The notes under the pieces: generated by a model
The model's input: the letters and a program-made list of their open reading frames with translations, nothing else
Database searches by the model: none
Told to the model about the DNA's origin: nothing
Assembly (NCBI GenBank): GCA_000149265.1
Contig: CH003028.1
Span: forward strand, 727,523-791,522
DNA: 64,000 nt
Direction of reading: 5' to 3'
Source of the DNA: Ciona savignyi
Taxonomy: Eukaryota > Chordata > Ascidiacea > Phlebobranchia > Cionidae
Translations under genes and position numbers: made by a program
Shown here: positions 58,767 to 64,000 of the stretch, piece after piece
Layout of the letters: every line of letters starts with the position of its first letter
Numbering within the stretch: position 1 is the stretch's first letter

Positions 58767-61700
58767 TTAACCGACTTTGACGCCCAATTTTTCTAAAACA
58801 CGCAGCCCGCTCTCCTCGTACTCGCGCTTCGTCATCCAGAAATTCTCCTTGTCCTTCATGATGTCCGCGAGTACAGCGCCACCTAGGAACACCATGTGCT
58901 TCCTGCGCGGTGGGTCCTCGATTCGGATCTTGAATTTCTATGGCGGCGAGAGGTTTAGTAAAATATTTAATGTTTCTATTGCCTTGTAATGTATTAGATT
59001 TGTTTAGTGTAAGGGTTGCGTTAGATCAACATATGCTAGTACACAGGACAGATTGTTCACATATATACCGAAACTAAAACATAAGTTAGTGCTTAATTTT
59101 AAGAAGCTGTAATTTGATTAGTTATTTGCCAATAAAATGTGTAAAATTAAAGAAATAAAACACCCATGACAATGCATACCAATTACCGGCCACATTGCAA
59201 CTTATTAAAGTATTGTTTAAATAAGTTCATAAATATTATAAGTTTTTCAACAAATATTAGTGATGTTAGTGTTGTAATTGCCAAGCATGCAAAGCGATTA
59301 GATTGGTTATTAAAGTCAACAATTTTGGTTTGACATGCAGTAGTTTGGGGAGCATATGTTCTTGATTCAATACCCACTCAAGCCAACAAACTTTGTTTTA
59401 TCATGGGAAGCCAATTAGTGTTGGTGATTTGTGGTAATAATTATTGAACGGGAAAACTGATATACATTTGTACACCACTCAATTCTGATATGCGTCTGGA
59501 ACCTGTACTATATTTCCAGGCCTGGATTATGTACAGGTTCCCTTCCCTGCCAGCCACTTTAGTGTTTGTCATGGAATCCGTATTTTTATAAATAACAGTC
59601 AGAACCAGCGTAGTCCAGAGTATCGAAGCTGCTAGCTTTTTACACAAAGATGTGGCAATGAGATGACTTCCCGCTTTTATGTTACTGGCTTGGGAGTCAA
59701 ACAGTAGCTCATTCAGAGAGCATTGGGCATGCATTGCCTGAGGTCATGGGTTCGGATCGCATTCGTGGCAGGTTTTTCCTTGCTACCTATATACACCTCC
59801 TTACTGTGTAAAAAGCTAGCAGATCCGATACTCGGGGTCACGCCTATAACTGATTATTATATATAAATTGAATAAGTATATCACCCATCCCCCCTGCCTA
59901 AATTCCGATGTCTTTACCGGTTTTCTATATTTTTGACAAATCTAACTTGAAAAGCACCCAACCCTCTACATGTGGGGTGTTCCCTAAGCCCCAACTTTAC
60001 ATTTTTAGCACAAATCAAGCTTGATAGGCAGCATCGTCTTTTCAACCATGCACGACAACATGACTGTGCTTGCACACAAGACCACTACACCACAGCAAAA
60101 TAGCAAACATTCTTACCATATTCTTTATCCAATCAGAAGGAAGGATGAAAAACAAAATAGAAATTAATTTCATGCATCAATCCGTAATAGTCCTCATAGA
60201 ATAGTTAGGAACATAAAGGCATGCTGTGACCGGGCGTGCACTGGTTTATTCTGATACATTAAATAAGAAAATCTAAGATGTTCCTTTCTCACAGGCAATT
60301 TAACTCTGGCAGCAAAATCGGAATCATGATTTTTAAAAATTCTATTTGATTTATATGCAAATTGAAAAATTATAAAAAAAATAGGGTTCGGTATAAAAAC
60401 TATAAAAAAATTAAAGTAAAAGTTTCACTGATATGAAAACAAGCCAAAAAAATTTCATGATTTAAATTAAATGAATTAAGATTGGCAATTATGGACTTAT
60501 TCAAAATACAATTTAATTAATTATCCCCAAAACATTTTCTAAACAAATTATTTGTATAAAATCATGTATTAATTAATAAATAAACCTTAAATGTATATAA
60601 TAACTAACATTTAAATACAATATGATCCAATTGTCACCATTAACCCAACACCATTAATGTCAATGTAAGAAACTAAACATAAAAACTTAAATTGTTACTT
60701 CATTAAATGAACTTTAAATGTATATAATACTAGCATTGTCAACACTTATTCTGATCCTATTGTCACAATTGACCCTTTACCACTAACCCTAATGTATGAG
60801 ACAGAACATACACAAACCCTCATTTCTACTTGAACCAAATTAATATTCCGACGAGAACTAAACAGTCCAACTCACCGAGAACTTGGTGTGGTCGCCCTTC
60901 AGCACCTTCTCCAGATAAAGTTGTTTGATCTCGCGCTCCATCCTGGATGGAAGGCCTGGGAACATGGTGCTTCCCCCTGATAGCACGATGTGTTTGTAGA
61001 ATTCACTCCTGAAAGTGGGGTGAGGGTGTAAATTGGGGTTTGAATCGAAAGCACGCCCCTTTTCAAGACATTTTAAAAAATCTTAGTAGAATTCGCAGAA
61101 TTTCTTCAATGTAATTGCAAAGCATTTTTTGACTTTAGAAAAACGATTAAAGATAATGTAGCAAAGACAACTGCTAAAACAATAAACTCACACAGAGAAA
61201 CACAGCTTTTTAAGACCTACAGAAATTGTAATTTTGCAATTGATAATAAAGAAATTGTTGAAATTGCATTATATTTTTTTAGGAAAATCCCCCTGACTGA
61301 TATCAAGCTGAATTCATCCCAAGATAGCCGACAACCGAACAAGCAGGCCCTTCGTTACCTAATATCGATATCTGCAGCATTTATTGTGTTGAACAGAAGC
61401 TCCGCGATACCACACGACTCAATGTTGATAAGATGGGGTTGGAATAACGCTTCGGGGGCCTCAAACCGTTCCCCAGCCACTTTCACCACCCGTCCATCTG
61501 GAAGCTGCAAAGAATCCGTTAGTTAGCTTACAATTGTTGAACAAAAACTTTGCAATGCTCCAAGTGACATTTAGCAGGATTTCTAAATTGTCTGATTCTG
61601 TGTATTGTTGCATTGTCTTGCTTTTATTTTAAGGGTGTGGTGGGTTAATGTTTACCTGAGCCAAAGATTTGATAATTTTTCCAACCTAGTAGTGTATAAA

Positions 61701-63815
61701 ATCATCCAAATAAATGTTTAATGACTCACAGACTTTATTGCATCTTATAAGAAAGCCATTTACATCTTATGAGGAATCCATTTTGCTTTATCTTTGTGAT
61801 ATTTTCCCTTTTACCTATACCAGATTATCCTTACAATAGTTACAAATTTGACAGTGGGTACGGGTAAGATTTAACATGCATATTCAACCATATAGGATAC
61901 ACAGACAATTCAACCTTGTAGGTTTCCACAAGATAAGTTGTTTCCCGAGATAACTTCTGTTCTTGCTCAGTGTCGTACCTGGAATGCAGAGCTCCAGTCA
62001 ATTATATCAGTTATATTATGATGTTATTTGGTAAATATTACTAAACTAGTTTTAATAAAATGCAGTTGTATTTGCTTCTAGCAAAAAATGCTTTTTAACC
62101 GTAGCTGAGGGCCAGCTGCAGACTTCTTTCTATAATTTTTTCGAAATTTGATCATTTTAAAAAAAAAATTCCTTCTGCTAAAATATGACTGAGTTCGCAT
62201 TTTAAAATCAGCAAACAAACTTTTATGACAAGAAATCCCGTAGACAGTGTTGACACTTTATTATTGTAAACTGGAAACGGTTCACATTTAAAATCAAACA
62301 AGGAATTGGTTAAACACCAAATAGAACAAACGCTTTTAATTTTAAAAAAATTTGGATACCACTCAAGAGTTAAACTCACGCGATGTAGCACAGCTTCTCT
62401 TTCATCATTCGGACAGTTTCAAAGTCCGCAGATTGGTTGAATACATACCCCCGAAGCAGCATCAACTGTTTAATTGACAGACGTATTACATACGGTGTGA
62501 ATAATGTCTTGTTTATAAAAGTCTCTATATTAGCACAACAAATGTAACTGTATTGGCCAAATGTTCTGTTGAAAGGTATGATCTCAAAGCTACAAATTTA
62601 AACAAGTCAATTAATTCCCATATATCGGCGCATTGTTGGTTTAACACAGCCTCTCAGTTAGAAATCAAATGAAGAACCTCTCTGGTTTACATACTTAATA
62701 TGAATAACGATAGGATACTATAGGATATTCATGTTTATCCCCTTGAAGGAGACAACCAAGGGGGTTAAAACACAGGAAATCGTCATATCACCTTGTGCCC
62801 ACTGTCGGGTTACCGGACCTATTGCAGTGTGTTTGTATATGATAGATAAAGACATGTTCCTTCAATTTGGTAGAACCCAATAATCCGCTGGGTTCAGGCG
62901 ATGTCCGTAAAGTGCCTTGCCCAAGGACACAACCGACTAGCTAGCGACCAGTTTCGCTCCGCAACCTTTTGATTAAAAAGCGATGCACTTAACCGCCAGA
63001 CTAACCGGCCGGACCAATAAGCTCACCTATATAGACTTATTAACTAAATATTCTTTGCTTGAATATGGTTAAGTTCCAAAAATAATATCCTAAAGTAAGA
63101 TAAGTTAGAAACATAATTAAATACTATATTTTCTCCACCTTGATGAGATATCTAGTGATATCTCTTCCAGCTACATCCAACCTTCTGGTGAGATGTGGAA
63201 GTGAGAAACCCTCATACACAGGACATATGTGTGACACTCCATCTCCTATATCCACTACTATGCCTGTCAGTAAACCTGGAAATATTTCATGAATGAAAAT
63301 GCGATGTTCTTTTGTTAATTGGTAAAACAGTATTGGGTTGTGCGGAATAAATATTGCAGTTTTACAGTCTCTGTTAAAAGTAATATAATATTAAGCCTGT
63401 CTGTAAGAATCTAAATACATCTTCATTTAATATGCAAAATGAACAAATGAAAAATCTTAGCATTACCTAGGCAGTCTGAAAATAAGTTTAGAAAAATCAC
63501 CATGTAAAATTTAAAAAAATATTCAATTAATTCAAAAGGCCAAAATTCTAGTTTTTTAAATGGTTATTTAAACAAGACTGAATAAAATAAATTTGATGAG
63601 CTTTTATATAATTACAAACAGTAGAATATGCTTTTACACAGTGGGTGGAAAGACCTAACCAGGTTTCCTGTAAAAATCATTATGGTAGGTATATATGTAA
63701 CAGATTTGTTTTGTTTTCAATATTTGTGCATAGAAAGCCTACCTTGCGCATATAGAGTGAGAACAGCTTGCACCGCGATGTAACATCCGTCAAACTGATA
63801 TTTCTCAAACATTCG
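58767..63815 (-). CDS. ACTR2: Actin-related protein 2 (Arp2), C-terminal seven exons
   Basis: Arp2 is an actin-fold, ATP-binding subunit of the Arp2/3 complex that nucleates branched actin in the cytoplasm. Minus-strand exons: 63815-63743, 63275-63139, 62465-62380, 61978-61915, 61504-61359, 61008-60876 and 58937-58767, all in phase, giving 269 residues and a stop. Blocks seen are '[20 protein letters not shown]', '[20 protein letters not shown]', '[19 protein letters not shown]', '[14 protein letters not shown]', '[20 protein letters not shown]' and the Arp2-specific tail '[20 protein letters not shown]'. The match is collinear with human Arp2 from about residue 119. Roughly 118 N-terminal residues lie beyond the window; 63816-64000 is intron. 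Arp3 and conventional actin lack this tail. The last intron (1.9 kb) holds a foldback with a tRNA-like core. Confidence 0.95.
59618..59833. repeat. Foldback with tRNA-like core in the last ACTR2 intron
   Basis: Arms at about 59618-59649 and 59804-59833 are ~29-bp inverted repeats with few mismatches (core tgctagctttttacaca). Between them, 'tagctcattcagagagcatt' and 'gggttcggatcgc' (about 59708-59763) resemble tRNA A and B boxes. A second nested palindrome, ggaacctgtac...gtacaggttcc around ccaggcctgg, lies just outside at 59498-59541. It may be a second SINE family or a tRNA-relic MITE. It is not a working tRNA gene. Confidence 0.6.
62709..63014 (-). mobile_element. Full-length SINE in an ACTR2 intron
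   Basis: A near-intact minus-strand copy, from 'gataggatactataggatat' to 'cagactaaccggccggacc'. It lies between the exons at 63139 and 62465, in the same transcriptional sense as ACTR2. Confidence 0.92.
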
Positions 63816-64000
63816 CTGTGGAATTATATAATTAGTATATACCTGAGAGTGACCAATAGAAATGAGTGCTGAAATTGTTGAATGCTTTAAAGAAAATATC
63901 TGATTGCTCAATCGTAAACGAATAGTTCTTTTCTATACTGTGTTCCACATTAAACAATTGTAGAAAGCCAATCATTATGCAAATGACTTATTTGGATTTG

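Noticed and set aside
59700..59790. Possible tRNA gene
   Set aside because: A and B box-like strings are present but no cloverleaf can be drawn; it sits inside inverted repeats and looks like a tRNA-derived repeat.

Overview
The window looks like nuclear DNA of an ascidian tunicate, most likely the genus Ciona. It is AT-rich and has many-exon genes with GT-AG introns of about 90 bp to a few kb. It carries a complete Pax1/9-type gene and animal forms of ABCB7, RPUSD2, SLC25A21 and ACTR2 (Arp2). One tRNA-derived SINE family is scattered throughout. The genus is inferred from compact chordate gene structure and from memory of ascidian genomes; no search was possible. Layout, left to right: (1) 1-4.1 kb is repeat-rich, with a near-identical 0.77 kb segment repeated 1592 bp apart, separated by ~330 bp monomers. 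(2) 4.86-5.6 kb (+) is an exon for a four-pass membrane protein with an innexin/pannexin/LRRC8-like plan; a second copy of the ~330 bp monomer element lies just downstream, probably in its intron. (3) 12.2-14.2 kb (+) is an intronless ABCB7-type mitochondrial ABC exporter. (4) 16.1-24.6 kb (+) holds two tandem RPUSD2-like pseudouridine synthase genes with matching six-exon structures; the first has a one-base frameshift and an assembly gap. (5) 26.7-31.3 kb (-) is a secreted trypsin-like protease rebuilt here from six exons, followed at 32.8-35.4 kb (-) by two exon relics of a dead paralogue that are split by SINEs and by a third copy of the monomer element. (6) 36.8-44.6 kb (+) is a complete ten-exon SLC25A21, with a dead partial copy of its exon 8 in intron 5. 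(7) 46.3-51.7 kb (-) is a complete four-exon Pax1/9. (8) 58.8-63.8 kb (-) is the last seven exons of ACTR2, whose 5' end lies beyond the window. All exon models were read by eye and checked for splice sites, reading phase and family motifs. The genes have unrelated housekeeping or developmental roles: mitochondrial export, RNA modification, mitochondrial carrier, actin nucleation and a pharyngeal transcription factor. I see no functional cluster apart from the RPUSD2 pair and the protease/relic pair. Mobile DNA is the main accessory content: about 20 SINE copies or fragments, two MITE-like elements with target-site duplications, one decayed hAT-like element, a composite repeat with Helitron-like 3' ends, and several foldbacks. 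I found no clear evidence of a new biological system; the most checkable oddities are the RPUSD2 frameshift, the internal exon relics, the intronless ABCB7 and the monomer element with its conserved palindromes.
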